DNA from: SZUA-36 sp963759155
GTDB taxonomy: Bacteria; Pseudomonadota; Gammaproteobacteria; Xanthomonadales; SZUA-36
Direction of reading: 5' to 3'
Length of the DNA: 64,000 bases
Assembly: GCA_963759155.1 (NCBI GenBank)
Contig: CAVWXX010000008.1
Location: 263,295 to 327,294, forward strand
The position numbers were made by a program, and so were the translations under genes. Of the stretch, positions 8,849-18,390 are shown piece by piece; the first letter of the stretch is position 1; every line of letters starts with the position of its first letter. The notes beneath the pieces were generated by a model. That model saw only the letters and a program-made list of their open reading frames with translations. It was not told where the DNA came from and made no database searches.

Positions 8849-9400
8849 ATGGTTAGTTTACAAACACCGGTCTGTGAATTTGGTAAAAAGGCTGTTGATT
8901 TCAATTTACCAGGTGTTGATCAGCAGCAGTGGACACTGGAAAAATGTAAAGGTGAGCGTGGTTTGCTGATCTTCTTTATCAGTAATCACTGCCCCTATGT
9001 AAAAGCGATCCGAAAAAAACTGGTGCGTGACACCCGCGACCTCAAAGCCCTGGGTATCAATAGTGTTGCCATCATGCCGAATGACACCGTGGCCTATCCG
9101 GAAGACTCTTTTGACAACATGATACGCATAGCCAGTGAGTTTGACTTCCCTTTCCCGTATCTGCTTGATGAAACACAGGAAGTCGCAAGGGCATACGATG
9201 CAGTTTGTACACCGGATTTCTTTGGTTATAACGCGAATCTTGAGCTTCAATACCGTGGCCGGCTCGATGCAGCGGGTCCTAAGTCTGGCGATGACAGCCA
9301 AACCCGGGAACTGTATGAGGCGATGAAGCAGGTTGCCGAGACTGGCAGAGGGCCTGAGCACCAGGTTCCTTCGATGGGTTGTTCAATTAAATGGCGTTAA
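8849..9400 (+). CDS. thioredoxin-fold redoxin family protein
   Basis: The 183-residue cytoplasmic protein belongs to the AhpC/TSA-like thioredoxin-fold family characterised by the SNHCPYVKAIRKKL stretch (residues 45-58). The single C48 replaces the usual CxxC, so disulfide exchange would use one peroxidatic-type cysteine or another Cys (C9, C33, C117, C178). The cis-Pro region of the fold lies near CTPDFF (117-122). Members are annotated as thioredoxin family or redoxin proteins with no settled substrate. There is no signal peptide. A GGAGGA ribosome binding site is seen before the ATG. Confidence 0.82.
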   Translation: MVSLQTPVCEFGKKAVDFNLPGVDQQQWTLEKCKGERGLLIFFISNHCPYVKAIRKKLVRDTRDLKALGINSVAIMPNDTVAYPEDSFDNMIRIASEFDFPFPYLLDETQEVARAYDAVCTPDFFGYNANLELQYRGRLDAAGPKSGDDSQTRELYEAMKQVAETGRGPEHQVPSMGCSIKWR

Positions 9401-9425
9401 AGCCCCAAATCATTTGATCGACCGA

Positions 9426-9453
9426 TTGTGATTTAAGCGGATGGTGCTATAGT
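9426..9453 (+). promoter_or_regulatory. candidate extended -10 promoter of the universal stress protein gene
   Basis: TTGTGA (9426-9431) and TATAGT (9448-9453) are 16 bases apart. The -10 is preceded by TG and one base (9445-9447), an extended -10. About 110 bases of leader without an open frame follow to the ATG at 9571. Confidence 0.5.
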
Positions 9454-9570
9454 CGTTGCTGCATTTTTGCGTGCCAGTCGTCTTTCGGGATGGATCGTTC
9501 TCAGGAATAGGGTCAATCCGGTGGCTTACTGGGGTAGACTAGTGAATCAGCGGGTAGTGGAGAAAGACAG

Positions 9571-10005
9571 ATGAGTTCGGTGTTAATGGTAGGAGTTGAT
9601 GGCAGTGATTGTGGCAACAGGGCGGTGGAATATGCAGCCGACCGGGCCAGAAAGTCCGGTGCGAAAATCTACATTGCCTATGTCATCGAGTGGTCACAGT
9701 TCACTTTTTCCACAGCGATGGAAAACGCCGAACGTCACCAGCGACGCGAAGAAGAAATCCAACGGGCACATTCCGAAATAGTTGACCCCATCGTCGAGCG
9801 TTTAAGTGCAGAAGGGCTTGATGTTGAAGGGCTGGTTCGTCATGGTCATGTCGCTGATACCTTAAATGCCCTTGCCAAATCAAAAGACGCTGTCAATATC
9901 ATTCTTGGCCGCCAGGGCACATCAAAACTCAAAGCGCACGTGTTTGGCTCCGTGGGTAGCCGGCTGGTTCAAAGTGCCGAATGCGCCGTTACCGTCGTGC
10001 CTTGA
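9571..10005 (+). CDS. universal stress protein, UspA family
   Basis: This is a single USP domain of 144 residues. It begins SSVLMVGVDGSDCGNRAVEYA, with the nucleotide-binding Asp, and ends with the ATP-binding signature GRQGTSKLKAHVFGSVGSRL (G-x2-G-x9-GS). That pattern marks an ATP-binding rather than a UspA-type non-binding member. Such proteins support survival in stasis and stress; the client is unknown. The symporter gene follows 26 bases later, so the two may be co-transcribed. Confidence 0.92.
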   Translation: MSSVLMVGVDGSDCGNRAVEYAADRARKSGAKIYIAYVIEWSQFTFSTAMENAERHQRREEEIQRAHSEIVDPIVERLSAEGLDVEGLVRHGHVADTLNALAKSKDAVNIILGRQGTSKLKAHVFGSVGSRLVQSAECAVTVVP

Positions 10006-10031
10006 CCTTCCCATCCAACCGGAGATCGTTA

Positions 10032-11561
10032 ATGTCAAAATTAAGAGTGGGAATAACCACGCTCATCAGCCTGTTAGTCAGTTTTCCTGTTTTTGCCGAA
10101 ATGGGCATCGATGAGAAAATCAATACCGCGGTCAAGCCCTTCGCAGACACGGTAGCAGGCTTTGTATTTTTCTCGTTTCCTTTGGGCGGGGTTCAAATAC
10201 CATTCGTACTGGTCTGGCTGATTGTTGCAGCAACCTTTTTTACGTTTTATTTCAAGTTCGTTAATCTGCGCGCGTTCAAACACGGTTTTGAATTGGTGAG
10301 AGGCGATTACCATGACCCGGAAGCTGCCGGTGAGGTCACGCACTTCCAGGCACTTGCCACGGCCTTGTCCGGTACCGTCGGTTTGGGAAATATCGCCGGC
10401 GTTGCTGTGGCTGTCTCGCTGGGTGGGCCGGGTGCGACATTCTGGATGATACTGGCTGGTTTTCTTGGTATGTCGTCAAAATTCACGGAATGTACACTGG
10501 GTGTGAAGTATCGTAACGAACTGCCTGATGGCACGGTATCCGGCGGCCCGATGTACTACCTTACCAAGGGGCTTGCCGAGAAAGGTGTGGGCTATGCTAA
10601 ATTGGGCAAAGTGCTGGCTGTTTTATTTGCCATATTCTGTGTTGGTGGCTCATTTGGTGGCGGCAACATGTTTCAGGCCAACCAAAGCTTCGCACAGTTG
10701 GTCAATGTAACCGGCGGAGACACCAGTTGGCTGGCCGATAAAGGCTGGTTGTTCGGTCTGATAGTAGCCGGCCTGGTTGGTCTGGTTATTATGGGCGGCA
10801 TCAAGGGTATCGCACGTGTAACTTCAAAAATTGTACCTTTTATGGCCGTCGTCTATGTGCTTGCAGGCCTGGCTATCATATTGATTAACTTCCCGTTGAT
10901 TCCGTGGGCCTTCGGTCAAATTATCGATGGCGCGTTCACCGCAGAAGGTGTCTCGGGTGGTGTCATCGGCGTACTTTTCCAGGGTTTCAAGCGTGCAGCC
11001 TTTTCCAATGAAGCAGGTGTTGGTTCTGCTGCGATTGCACACTCGGCTGTGCAGACCAGTCATCCGGTGACGGAAGGTTTTGTGGCGCTTTATGAGCCAT
11101 TCGTTGATACCGTCGTGGTCTGCACTATTACCGCACTGGTAATTATCATTACAAAAACCTGGGATCCATCGGTTGATCCAAGCGCGGGTGTTCAACTCAC
11201 ATCCGCAGCTTTCGGGTCCACGTTCTCCTGGTTCCCCTATGTTCTCACGGTTGCGGTGGTCCTGTTTGCATTCTCCACGATGATCTCCTGGTCATACTAT
11301 GGTTTGAAGTCGTGGACCTTCCTGTTTGGTGAAAGCAAATTTACGGATGCCACATTCAAACTGCTGTTTTTGTTTTTCGTGGTGCTCGGTTCATCCATGC
11401 AACTCGGGTCGGTGATCGATTTTTCAGATGCGATGATATTTGCCATGGCCTTTCCTAACCTGTTGGGCTGCTATTTCCTGCTTCCGGTGGTTAAGAAGGA
11501 GCTGGACGAATACTGGGCAGATTACAAGTCAGGCAAACTCGTCAGGACAAGAGTATCCTGA
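10032..11561 (+). CDS. alanine/glycine:cation symporter (AGCS family)
   Basis: The 509-residue polytopic membrane protein has an initial hydrophobic, signal-like segment (about 6-20), then about ten transmembrane helices. It has the AGCS signature region ALATALSGTVGLGNIAGVAV (about 111-130) and the family's FKRAAFSNEAGVGSAAIAHS segment. These carriers import alanine or glycine with sodium or protons. The frame is open upstream into the usp gene, but the ATG at 10032 has GGAGA six bases before it. Substrate choice between alanine, glycine and glutamine cannot be settled here. Confidence 0.92.
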   Translation: MSKLRVGITTLISLLVSFPVFAEMGIDEKINTAVKPFADTVAGFVFFSFPLGGVQIPFVLVWLIVAATFFTFYFKFVNLRAFKHGFELVRGDYHDPEAAGEVTHFQALATALSGTVGLGNIAGVAVAVSLGGPGATFWMILAGFLGMSSKFTECTLGVKYRNELPDGTVSGGPMYYLTKGLAEKGVGYAKLGKVLAVLFAIFCVGGSFGGGNMFQANQSFAQLVNVTGGDTSWLADKGWLFGLIVAGLVGLVIMGGIKGIARVTSKIVPFMAVVYVLAGLAIILINFPLIPWAFGQIIDGAFTAEGVSGGVIGVLFQGFKRAAFSNEAGVGSAAIAHSAVQTSHPVTEGFVALYEPFVDTVVVCTITALVIIITKTWDPSVDPSAGVQLTSAAFGSTFSWFPYVLTVAVVLFAFSTMISWSYYGLKSWTFLFGESKFTDATFKLLFLFFVVLGSSMQLGSVIDFSDAMIFAMAFPNLLGCYFLLPVVKKELDEYWADYKSGKLVRTRVS

Positions 11562-11602
11562 TCTCTGTCAATAACTTCTGGAAAAGTGCCTGCTTTTACT
11601 CA

Positions 11603-11627
11603 CAGGCGCTTGCTTCGCAAGGGCCTG
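11603..11627 (+). other. stable hairpin between the symporter and transketolase genes
   Basis: CAGGC (11603-11607) pairs with GCCTG (11623-11627), and CTTGC pairs with GCAAG inside it, leaving a tiny TTC loop. It lies 42 bases after the symporter stop and 93 bases before tkt. No T tract follows, so it is not a normal intrinsic terminator. It may protect the 3' end of the upstream messenger or act as a Rho-dependent end. Confidence 0.5.
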
Positions 11628-11719
11628 ATCAGCGAAAATCATAGGTTGATTTCTATACTGGTCGGGCGGCCTTCAATGAACCCCCCGGCTGTCCGTTAAC
11701 CCAGGCTCAGGAAATCCCA

Positions 11720-13723
11720 ATGTCCTCACGAACTGAACTCGCAAATGCCATCCGTGCCTTGTCCATGGATGCAATACAACAGGCTAACTCTGGTCACCCC
11801 GGCGCGCCGATGGGGATGGCTGATATTGCAGAAGTCCTGTGGAACGATTATATGAAGCACAACCCGGCCAACCCGGCCTGGTGGGATCGTGACCGATTCG
11901 TGCTTTCCAATGGGCATGCCTCCATGCTTTTATATTCCGTGCTGCACTTGAGCGGTTACGACCTGCCAATGTCCGAAATTCGTAATTTCCGGCAATTACA
12001 CTCTAAAACAGCCGGACACCCGGAGTACCATGAAACACCGGGCGTAGAGACCACGACCGGCCCTTTGGGTCAGGGTATCGCCAATGCCGTGGGTATGGCG
12101 CTGGCGGAAAAAGTACTGGCCAACCGATACAACCAGGGTGGTCACAAGGTCGTTGATCACCACACCTGGGTATTCATGGGTGATGGTTGTTTGATGGAGG
12201 GTATTTCCCATGAGGCCTGTTCATTGGCGGGAACCCTTGGTTTGGGCAAGCTCATTGTATTTTGGGATGACAACGGCATCTCTATTGATGGCGAGGTCCA
12301 GGGTTGGTTCACCGATGACACACCCGCACGCTTTGACGCCTACGGCTGGCAGGTAATTCGCGACGTCGACGGACATGACCCGGTTGAAATCAAGCAGGCG
12401 ATAGAAACCGCGCGGGCAGAAACTGAACGTCCTACGCTGATATGTTGCAAAACAGTCATTGGTTTTGGCTCACCGAACAAACAGGGTACCTCGGCCACAC
12501 ACGGTTCGCCGTTGGGTGTTGAGGAAGTGACAGCGGCCCGAAAGGCTCTCGGTTGGAATCATCCGGCTTTTGAAATTCCCGATGATATCTACGCGGGCTG
12601 GAATGCAAAACCGCGTGGTTCTGAAGCAGAGGCGGCATGGGATCAGGTATTTGTGTCCTACCGGGATTCCCATCCTGAGTTGGCGGCTGAATACAGCCGT
12701 AGAATGAATGGGAATCTTCCTGATAACTGGCAGGAAACCACGGACAGCGTAATTGCTCAACTGCAGGAAGAAGGTGCAAATGTAGCTACCCGAAAAGCCT
12801 CGCAGATGGCGCTGAACGCATTTGGCCCGTCACTACCCGAATTGATCGGTGGTTCTGCTGACCTGGCTCCGTCGAACAACACAATCTGGAACCAGAGCGT
12901 GGATGTTTGTGACAAGACCGCCGATGGCAACTACATCTATTTTGGTGTGCGTGAATTTGGCATGACCGCCATTTGTAATGGTCTTGGTCTGCATGGTGGG
13001 TTTATTCCTTACAACGCGACATTCCTGGTCTTTTCTGACTATGCACGCAATGCCGTTCGCATGTCGGCACTGATTCCGGCCCATAACATTCATGTCTATA
13101 CGCATGACTCGATCGGGCTTGGCGAAGACGGTCCTACCCATCAACCGGTTGAACATGTATCGAGCTTGCGCCTGATACCCAACCTCAGTGTCTGGAGACC
13201 CTGCGATACCGTTGAGTCGGCAGTCGCATGGAAATGCGCAATAGAAGAAAGCGCAGGTCCCAGCGCCTTGATATTTACCCGTCAAAACCTGCCACACCAG
13301 CAGCGTGATAATGAACAGTTAGCCGCTATCGAGCGGGGCGGATATATTCTGCGTGGAGAATCCGGGCCCTGTGATGCCATCATCATTGCAACCGGTTCCG
13401 AAGTCGCCCTGGCGATGGACGCGGCGCAAGCCCTCGCTGAGGATGACATCAATGTCCGTGTCGTATCGATGCCAAATCCCGGACGGTTCCTGGCTCAGGA
13501 AAGGGTTTACCGCGAATCAGTCCTGCCCTCCGACTGCAAGGCGAGGGTAGCGGTTGAAGCCGGTGTAGGGCACTACTGGTATCCCTTTGTTGGTGATGGT
13601 GGCCGTATTATCGGTGTTGATCGTTTCGGCGCGTCCGCACCAGCACCCGAATTATTTGAATTATTTGGTTTAACAGTAACTAACGTCAGTAAAACAGTAA
13701 AAGAAATACTGGAATCTGACTAA
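11720..13723 (+). CDS. tkt: transketolase
   Basis: Transketolase moves two-carbon units between sugar phosphates in the non-oxidative pentose phosphate pathway using thiamine diphosphate. The 667-residue length matches the family. Visible landmarks: SGHPGAPMGMADIAEVLW near residues 25-42, the thiamine diphosphate GDG motif in MGDGCLMEGISHEA (about 154-167), and the pyrimidine-domain region REFGMTAICNGL with its catalytic Glu. HDSIGLGEDGPTHQPVEH follows. It is the first gene of tkt-gap-pgk, with only 23 bases to gap, so the pentose phosphate and lower glycolytic steps are probably co-expressed. Confidence 0.97.
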   Translation: MSSRTELANAIRALSMDAIQQANSGHPGAPMGMADIAEVLWNDYMKHNPANPAWWDRDRFVLSNGHASMLLYSVLHLSGYDLPMSEIRNFRQLHSKTAGHPEYHETPGVETTTGPLGQGIANAVGMALAEKVLANRYNQGGHKVVDHHTWVFMGDGCLMEGISHEACSLAGTLGLGKLIVFWDDNGISIDGEVQGWFTDDTPARFDAYGWQVIRDVDGHDPVEIKQAIETARAETERPTLICCKTVIGFGSPNKQGTSATHGSPLGVEEVTAARKALGWNHPAFEIPDDIYAGWNAKPRGSEAEAAWDQVFVSYRDSHPELAAEYSRRMNGNLPDNWQETTDSVIAQLQEEGANVATRKASQMALNAFGPSLPELIGGSADLAPSNNTIWNQSVDVCDKTADGNYIYFGVREFGMTAICNGLGLHGGFIPYNATFLVFSDYARNAVRMSALIPAHNIHVYTHDSIGLGEDGPTHQPVEHVSSLRLIPNLSVWRPCDTVESAVAWKCAIEESAGPSALIFTRQNLPHQQRDNEQLAAIERGGYILRGESGPCDAIIIATGSEVALAMDAAQALAEDDINVRVVSMPNPGRFLAQERVYRESVLPSDCKARVAVEAGVGHYWYPFVGDGGRIIGVDRFGASAPAPELFELFGLTVTNVSKTVKEILESD

Positions 13724-13746
13724 ACAACAACAGGAGTAATATAGAA

Positions 13747-14754
13747 ATGACAGTAAAAGTTGCAATTAACGGCTATGGGCGTATCGGTCGCAATATCATG
13801 CGTGCCTTGTATGAACTGGACCGTACCGACGAAATCAGCATCGTAGCCATTAATGATCTGGGTGATGCGAAAAGCAATGCCCATCTGACCAAGTACGATA
13901 CCGCACATGGTAAATTCCCCGGCACGGTGACGGTGGATGACGGTGACCTGATCGTGAATGGTGACCGTGTAAAAGTATACTCAGAACGCGACCCGTCAAA
14001 ACTGCCTTGGGCAGAGCTGGGTGTTGATATTGTTATGGAATGTACAGGCCTTTTCCGCAGCAAGGAAACCGCAGGCGCGCACATCACAGCCGGTGCAAAG
14101 AAAGTTATCGTTTCTGCACCTGGTCAGAATGTTGACAACACCGTTGTTTACGGCGTCAATCACGATTCCCTCAAATCTACTGATGTTGTGATCTCCAATG
14201 CATCCTGCACGACCAACTGCCTCGCTCCGTTGGCGAAGGTTCTGAATGACGAAATCGGTATTGTAAATGGCCTGATGACCACTATTCACGCCTATACCAA
14301 TGACCAGGTTTTGACCGATGTACTGCACAGTGATCTGCGCCGCGCACGTTCAGCCACCATGAGTCAGATTCCTACCAGTACAGGTGCAGCTGCAGCTGTT
14401 GGTATGGTATTGCCTGAGTTGAACGGTAAACTGGATGGTTTTTCAATGCGTGTTCCAACCATCAATGTATCGGTGGTCGATCTCACATTCACGGCTAAAA
14501 GAGAGACAACAATTGAAGAAGTTAATGCCGTCGTCAAAGCTGCTTCCCAAGGCGCTATGAAGGGTGTGTTGGCCTACAATGATGAGCCGTTGGTTTCCAT
14601 CGATTTCAATCACAACCCGCACTCTTCAATTTTTGATGCGGGCCTGACCAAAGTTATGGAAGGCACACTCGTCAAAGTATGTAGTTGGTACGACAATGAG
14701 TGGGGTTTCAGCTGCCGTATGCTGGATACCGCACTCGTATTGATGGACACATAG
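13747..14754 (+). CDS. gap: glyceraldehyde-3-phosphate dehydrogenase
   Basis: This type I phosphorylating GAPDH converts glyceraldehyde 3-phosphate to 1,3-bisphosphoglycerate with NAD. The 335-residue protein has the NAD-binding start VAINGYGRIGRNIMRAL (residues 5-21), the catalytic nucleophile C154 in SNASCTTNCLAP, and the end WYDNEWGFSCRMLDT. A clear AGGAG site precedes the ATG. It lies between tkt and pgk in the same orientation. The alternative, erythrose-4-phosphate dehydrogenase, is less likely given the neighbourhood. Confidence 0.95.
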   Translation: MTVKVAINGYGRIGRNIMRALYELDRTDEISIVAINDLGDAKSNAHLTKYDTAHGKFPGTVTVDDGDLIVNGDRVKVYSERDPSKLPWAELGVDIVMECTGLFRSKETAGAHITAGAKKVIVSAPGQNVDNTVVYGVNHDSLKSTDVVISNASCTTNCLAPLAKVLNDEIGIVNGLMTTIHAYTNDQVLTDVLHSDLRRARSATMSQIPTSTGAAAAVGMVLPELNGKLDGFSMRVPTINVSVVDLTFTAKRETTIEEVNAVVKAASQGAMKGVLAYNDEPLVSIDFNHNPHSSIFDAGLTKVMEGTLVKVCSWYDNEWGFSCRMLDTALVLMDT

Positions 14755-14777
14755 GAAATAACTGGGAGTAAAGCCAA

Positions 14778-15956
14778 ATGTCATTCCTGCGAATGGATGA
14801 ATTGGATCTGAGCGCCAAACGCGTGATGATTCGTGAGGATTTCAACGTTCCGCTTGACGCGGGTAAGGTGACTTCGGATGCCCGGCTCCGGGCTGCATTA
14901 CCGACCATCCAGATGGCTCTGGATAGCGGCGCGGCCCTGATCCTTTTGTCTCATCTCGGTCGGCCGGTTGAAGGTCGGTACGAAGAAAAGTTTTCGATGG
15001 CCCCGGTGGCCGAGCATCTTTCCGGTTTGATTGGCAAACCGGTGAGGATGCAGAAAAACTGGCTGGATGGTTTTGATATCACGCCCGGTGAGGTTGTGCT
15101 GTGTGAAAACGTACGCTTCAATGCCGGTGAAAAGTCTAACGATGAGGCCCTGGCAAAAACCATGGCTTCGTTGTGTGACATATTCGTGATGGATGCATTT
15201 GGCACAGCCCATCGTGCTCAGGCCTCTACTGAAGGTGTGATTCGGTATGCACCAACAGCCTGTGCCGGACCCTTGTTGACCCGCGAGTTATTTGAGCTTG
15301 ATAAAGGTTTGACAAATCCGGAGCGTCCGCTGCTGGCCATCGTGGGTGGTTCAAAGGTTTCCACCAAGTTGACGGTACTCGAGTCACTGATGTCACGTGT
15401 CGATGAGCTCATCGTCGGTGGCGGTATCGCGAATACTTTTATCGCGGCCAGTGGTTACGGTGTCGGCAAGTCTCTGTATGAGCCTGATCTTATTCATGAG
15501 GCTCAGCGTTTGATCCGTATGGCGCATAAAGAGGGTGGTGAAATACCCATTCCCCAGGATGTTGTCGTGGCCAAGGAGTTCTCAAAGGATGCCAGGGCAG
15601 TTGTACGCCAGGTGGGTGAAGTACAGGATGATGAGATGATTCTTGATATCGGTCCCCTGACTGCAGCGAAGTATGCCACCATGATCCAGAACGCCGGTAC
15701 GGTTATCTGGAATGGTCCGGTAGGTGTTTTTGAGTTCAAGAACTTCGCCGCAGGCACACGTGCTGTTGCGGATGCGATTGAAATCTCTGCGGCATTCAGT
15801 ATTGCCGGTGGCGGTGATACGTTGGCTGCCATTGATCAGTTCAATATCAGGGATGGTGTCAGCTATATCTCGACCGGTGGTGGTGCATTTCTTGAGCTTG
15901 TAGAAGGCAAGAAATTACCCGCGGTTGCAGCACTCGAAGCACGTTACAAAGACTGA
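14778..15956 (+). CDS. pgk: phosphoglycerate kinase
   Basis: PGK transfers the acyl phosphate of 1,3-bisphosphoglycerate to ADP. The 392-residue protein is standard. It has the N-terminal substrate-binding start KRVMIREDFNVPL (about 14-26), the SHLGRP loop, the LCENVRFNAGE motif, and the C-terminal nucleotide-binding region with NGPVGVFE and IAGGGDTLAAI. It is the last gene of tkt-gap-pgk; a perfect terminator begins at its stop codon. Confidence 0.97.
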   Translation: MSFLRMDELDLSAKRVMIREDFNVPLDAGKVTSDARLRAALPTIQMALDSGAALILLSHLGRPVEGRYEEKFSMAPVAEHLSGLIGKPVRMQKNWLDGFDITPGEVVLCENVRFNAGEKSNDEALAKTMASLCDIFVMDAFGTAHRAQASTEGVIRYAPTACAGPLLTRELFELDKGLTNPERPLLAIVGGSKVSTKLTVLESLMSRVDELIVGGGIANTFIAASGYGVGKSLYEPDLIHEAQRLIRMAHKEGGEIPIPQDVVVAKEFSKDARAVVRQVGEVQDDEMILDIGPLTAAKYATMIQNAGTVIWNGPVGVFEFKNFAAGTRAVADAIEISAAFSIAGGGDTLAAIDQFNIRDGVSYISTGGGAFLELVEGKKLPAVAALEARYKD

Positions 15957-15997
15957 AAAACCGGCCCGGAGATCAATTCTCCGGGCCGGTTTTTTTA
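15956..15997 (+). terminator. strong intrinsic terminator of tkt-gap-pgk
   Basis: CCGGCCCGGAGA (15961-15972) is complementary to TCTCCGGGCCGG (15978-15989), a 12-bp GC-rich stem with a five-base loop. It is flanked by five A and seven or more T, so it can also work for transcripts arriving from the convergent patatin gene. Confidence 0.95.
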
Positions 15998-16041
15998 TGC
16001 CAGTTCGTTCTGTTTCTGTTTGTCTTATCCGAGCAGTACCA

Positions 16042-18303
16042 CTAACGCCGTCCCAGGCTGCGGCCACCCAATAAGGTGCCGAACCTCAGAAAGTACAGCG
16101 CATTGCGATCCTCACTCCAGCCCACACCCAGGTAGATCGGCCCCAGAGGTGTTTTGTAAGCAAAGTATGCGCTGCCATTGAGAAGGCCATCAGAAAAAAT
16201 ATCGCTTCTTTTCTCCGCTGCATTTCCGTATTCAATGGTCATGCCGACATAGCCCGGTAACAAGCCGCTCTTGGCCACCTGGTAGCGGTAGCCCGTCAGC
16301 ACCGAGCCAAAATGCGGGCCAATCAATGAGTTGGGTTCATAACCCGACATATTAAAGAAGCCACCACCGGTGTATAGCCCGTATATCGGTATGTCCTCAT
16401 CGAGGCTGGTATTGTATTGTCCGCCCCAAATGAAATTATGGAATCCATAGGTGTGACTGCTAAAAATTGTGAACTCGACTTGGTTGAATGAGCTGCTTGC
16501 ACCCAGGTCCTTGATTGAGTCGGTGTACTTTAACGCGGAATACAGACCCTTTGTCGGCAAAAAACGGTCATCAAGGCGGTCGTATTTGAGTTCAGCGAAT
16601 AGCTCGCCGCCATTAAAGGAAAATGGCTCGATTGCAGGATCGCCAACAGTAATTTTCATTTTACCCGCATAGCGTGCATAACCCAGGGTAAACTTGGCAT
16701 GCCGGTGAAATTCGCGACCCAACGAAAGGGCGCCACCCCATTCGTCCAGCTCAATCTCCGCAAGCGCATCCCCGCTTGAATCATAAAGATATAGTGGCCG
16801 GCTAAACCAGTACGCATTTGGCTCAAAGCTGTACTTGAGAGCATCGTCCAGCGGTTTGAAGTATTCCAGGAATATTCCGGGTGCTTCGCCTATCTGGGCG
16901 ACGGCACGGAACTCAGAGCCGCGATCGTCGAGGGCGGTATTCAGGTAGCCGGCCCGGAGGTTGAAGGCTGTGCCCCGGGCCGTGAAAGACAGATCGACAC
17001 CGGTTTCAATAAAATGATTTCCGCGCTCATCCGCAAGTACTGTTATTTCAATACCCTGCAAGTCGCCCTCTTCTATGACGCTGTATCGGGCCTGGCGAAT
17101 AAATCCAAGTGCATAGACCTGTCGTAAATCATGGTCCAGTTGTTCCAGATCAAGTGTTTGACCCGGTTGAATGGTAATTAATTCTGATATGACGTCATCA
17201 GAAAACCTCGACTGGTTATCAAGACTGACAAAATGGACCTGTGGTGGACCCTCCACACAGCTGTCAATCCCTTGTCGCCAGGCACGATACTCGCTCTCTG
17301 ACAGTGAATATTGCTTCAATTGATCCTGTATTGCCTCGGTGGCGGCATAGCCAAGAGGAATGGCTTCATCCAACTTATCAAAATCAGAGGACGTGATTTT
17401 GTCACCGATATCCGGCGTTATTAACACGTCGTTTTTCCCCAGTGTTCCTATTTGAGTATTGGTATTTGAAACGGTCAACATTCCACTCATCTGGTAAACG
17501 ATGGCCAGGGCGCTTTTGATTTCATCCTTACCGGCAAGCTTGGTGCCCACATCAACCGCGATAACGACATCGGCCCCCATGTCCCTTGCCACATCCACCG
17601 GCAGGTTTCTGACCAGGCCACCATCGACCAACAGGGCATCTCCCCTGCGAACCGGATCAAAAACACCGGGTACCGCCATGCTTGCTCGCATGGCCATGGA
17701 TATCTCACCGGTGCCGATAACGACAATGTCGCCTGTCACGATGTCCGTAGCAATGGCGCGGTAAGGGATGGGGAGCTTGTCAAAGTCGGTCGTGTTGACC
17801 CGCTGGGATGCAACGGACTCAAACATAAAGACAATTTTTTGGCCGGAAACCATACCCTGCGGCAGCAGATTGCTGTTTTTTCCGATGCCGAGTTTGGGTC
17901 CATACAAACCAAGATCATCATCATCTTTGCGTCGGAACGGCAGGTCCCGGCGGGCAGTCTTGTCCTTGAAAAGGTCATCCCAGTCGGCATCTCTTACTAC
18001 CTTTTCAAGCTCTGCTGACTCCATCCCCGTCGCAAGAAACCCGCCGACGATGGAACCCATACTGGTGCCGGCTATGTAGTCATAAGGGATCCGCATTTCC
18101 TCCAGTTTTTTCAGTACACCGACATGTGCATAACCGCGTGCGCCACCACCGCCCAGTACAAGCCCGATCTTTGGCCGGTCAGTGACGTCGCTTCTGATGC
18201 ATTGATATTCCTCAGCCTGTGATGGGCTTGCACCTACAGTGGCGGATAGAACAAACGCGACCAAAGATAGGAAGCGGGTTTTGCGATTTATTGTTTTTGA
18301 CAT
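16042..18303 (-). CDS. patatin-like phospholipase with POTRA and outer-membrane barrel (PlpD-like, type Vd)
   Basis: The 753-residue protein combines four parts. A signal peptide (MSKTINRKTRFLSLVAFVLS..., cut near residue 30) comes first. A patatin domain (about 45-340) has the oxyanion loop GGGGARG at 51-57, nucleophile S81 in GTSMG and the dyad Asp D227 in VDGG. A POTRA-like segment lies at about 370-445, and a C-terminal Bac_surface_Ag/BamA-type barrel reaches the end. This matches PlpD of Pseudomonas, whose lipase domain is presented or released by its own barrel. The start at 18303 was preferred over an upstream in-frame ATG at 18348 because it directly precedes the signal peptide. It is divergent from the next gene. 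Confidence 0.92.
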   Translation of the reverse strand: MSKTINRKTRFLSLVAFVLSATVGASPSQAEEYQCIRSDVTDRPKIGLVLGGGGARGYAHVGVLKKLEEMRIPYDYIAGTSMGSIVGGFLATGMESAELEKVVRDADWDDLFKDKTARRDLPFRRKDDDDLGLYGPKLGIGKNSNLLPQGMVSGQKIVFMFESVASQRVNTTDFDKLPIPYRAIATDIVTGDIVVIGTGEISMAMRASMAVPGVFDPVRRGDALLVDGGLVRNLPVDVARDMGADVVIAVDVGTKLAGKDEIKSALAIVYQMSGMLTVSNTNTQIGTLGKNDVLITPDIGDKITSSDFDKLDEAIPLGYAATEAIQDQLKQYSLSESEYRAWRQGIDSCVEGPPQVHFVSLDNQSRFSDDVISELITIQPGQTLDLEQLDHDLRQVYALGFIRQARYSVIEEGDLQGIEITVLADERGNHFIETGVDLSFTARGTAFNLRAGYLNTALDDRGSEFRAVAQIGEAPGIFLEYFKPLDDALKYSFEPNAYWFSRPLYLYDSSGDALAEIELDEWGGALSLGREFHRHAKFTLGYARYAGKMKITVGDPAIEPFSFNGGELFAELKYDRLDDRFLPTKGLYSALKYTDSIKDLGASSSFNQVEFTIFSSHTYGFHNFIWGGQYNTSLDEDIPIYGLYTGGGFFNMSGYEPNSLIGPHFGSVLTGYRYQVAKSGLLPGYVGMTIEYGNAAEKRSDIFSDGLLNGSAYFAYKTPLGPIYLGVGWSEDRNALYFLRFGTLLGGRSLGRR

Positions 18304-18390
18304 GAAATGATCTGCTCCATGGTGACAGCACGTGTCAATATTACACAAAAACCTCTATTATTACGCTCCGTTCCTCAGTCGTCACAGGTA

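Noticed and set aside
11603..11640. Intrinsic terminator before tkt
   Set aside because: The hairpin is stable but lacks a following T tract, so it is listed only as a hairpin.
12833..13297. Long minus-strand open frame inside transketolase
   Set aside because: It is fully contained in a well-conserved coding region on the other strand and has no start signal or recognisable domain.
13747..14754. Erythrose-4-phosphate dehydrogenase (epd) instead of gap
   Set aside because: Epd often lies upstream of pgk too, but the sequence around the active site and the NAD-binding region read as standard GAPDH. I kept gap with a small reservation.
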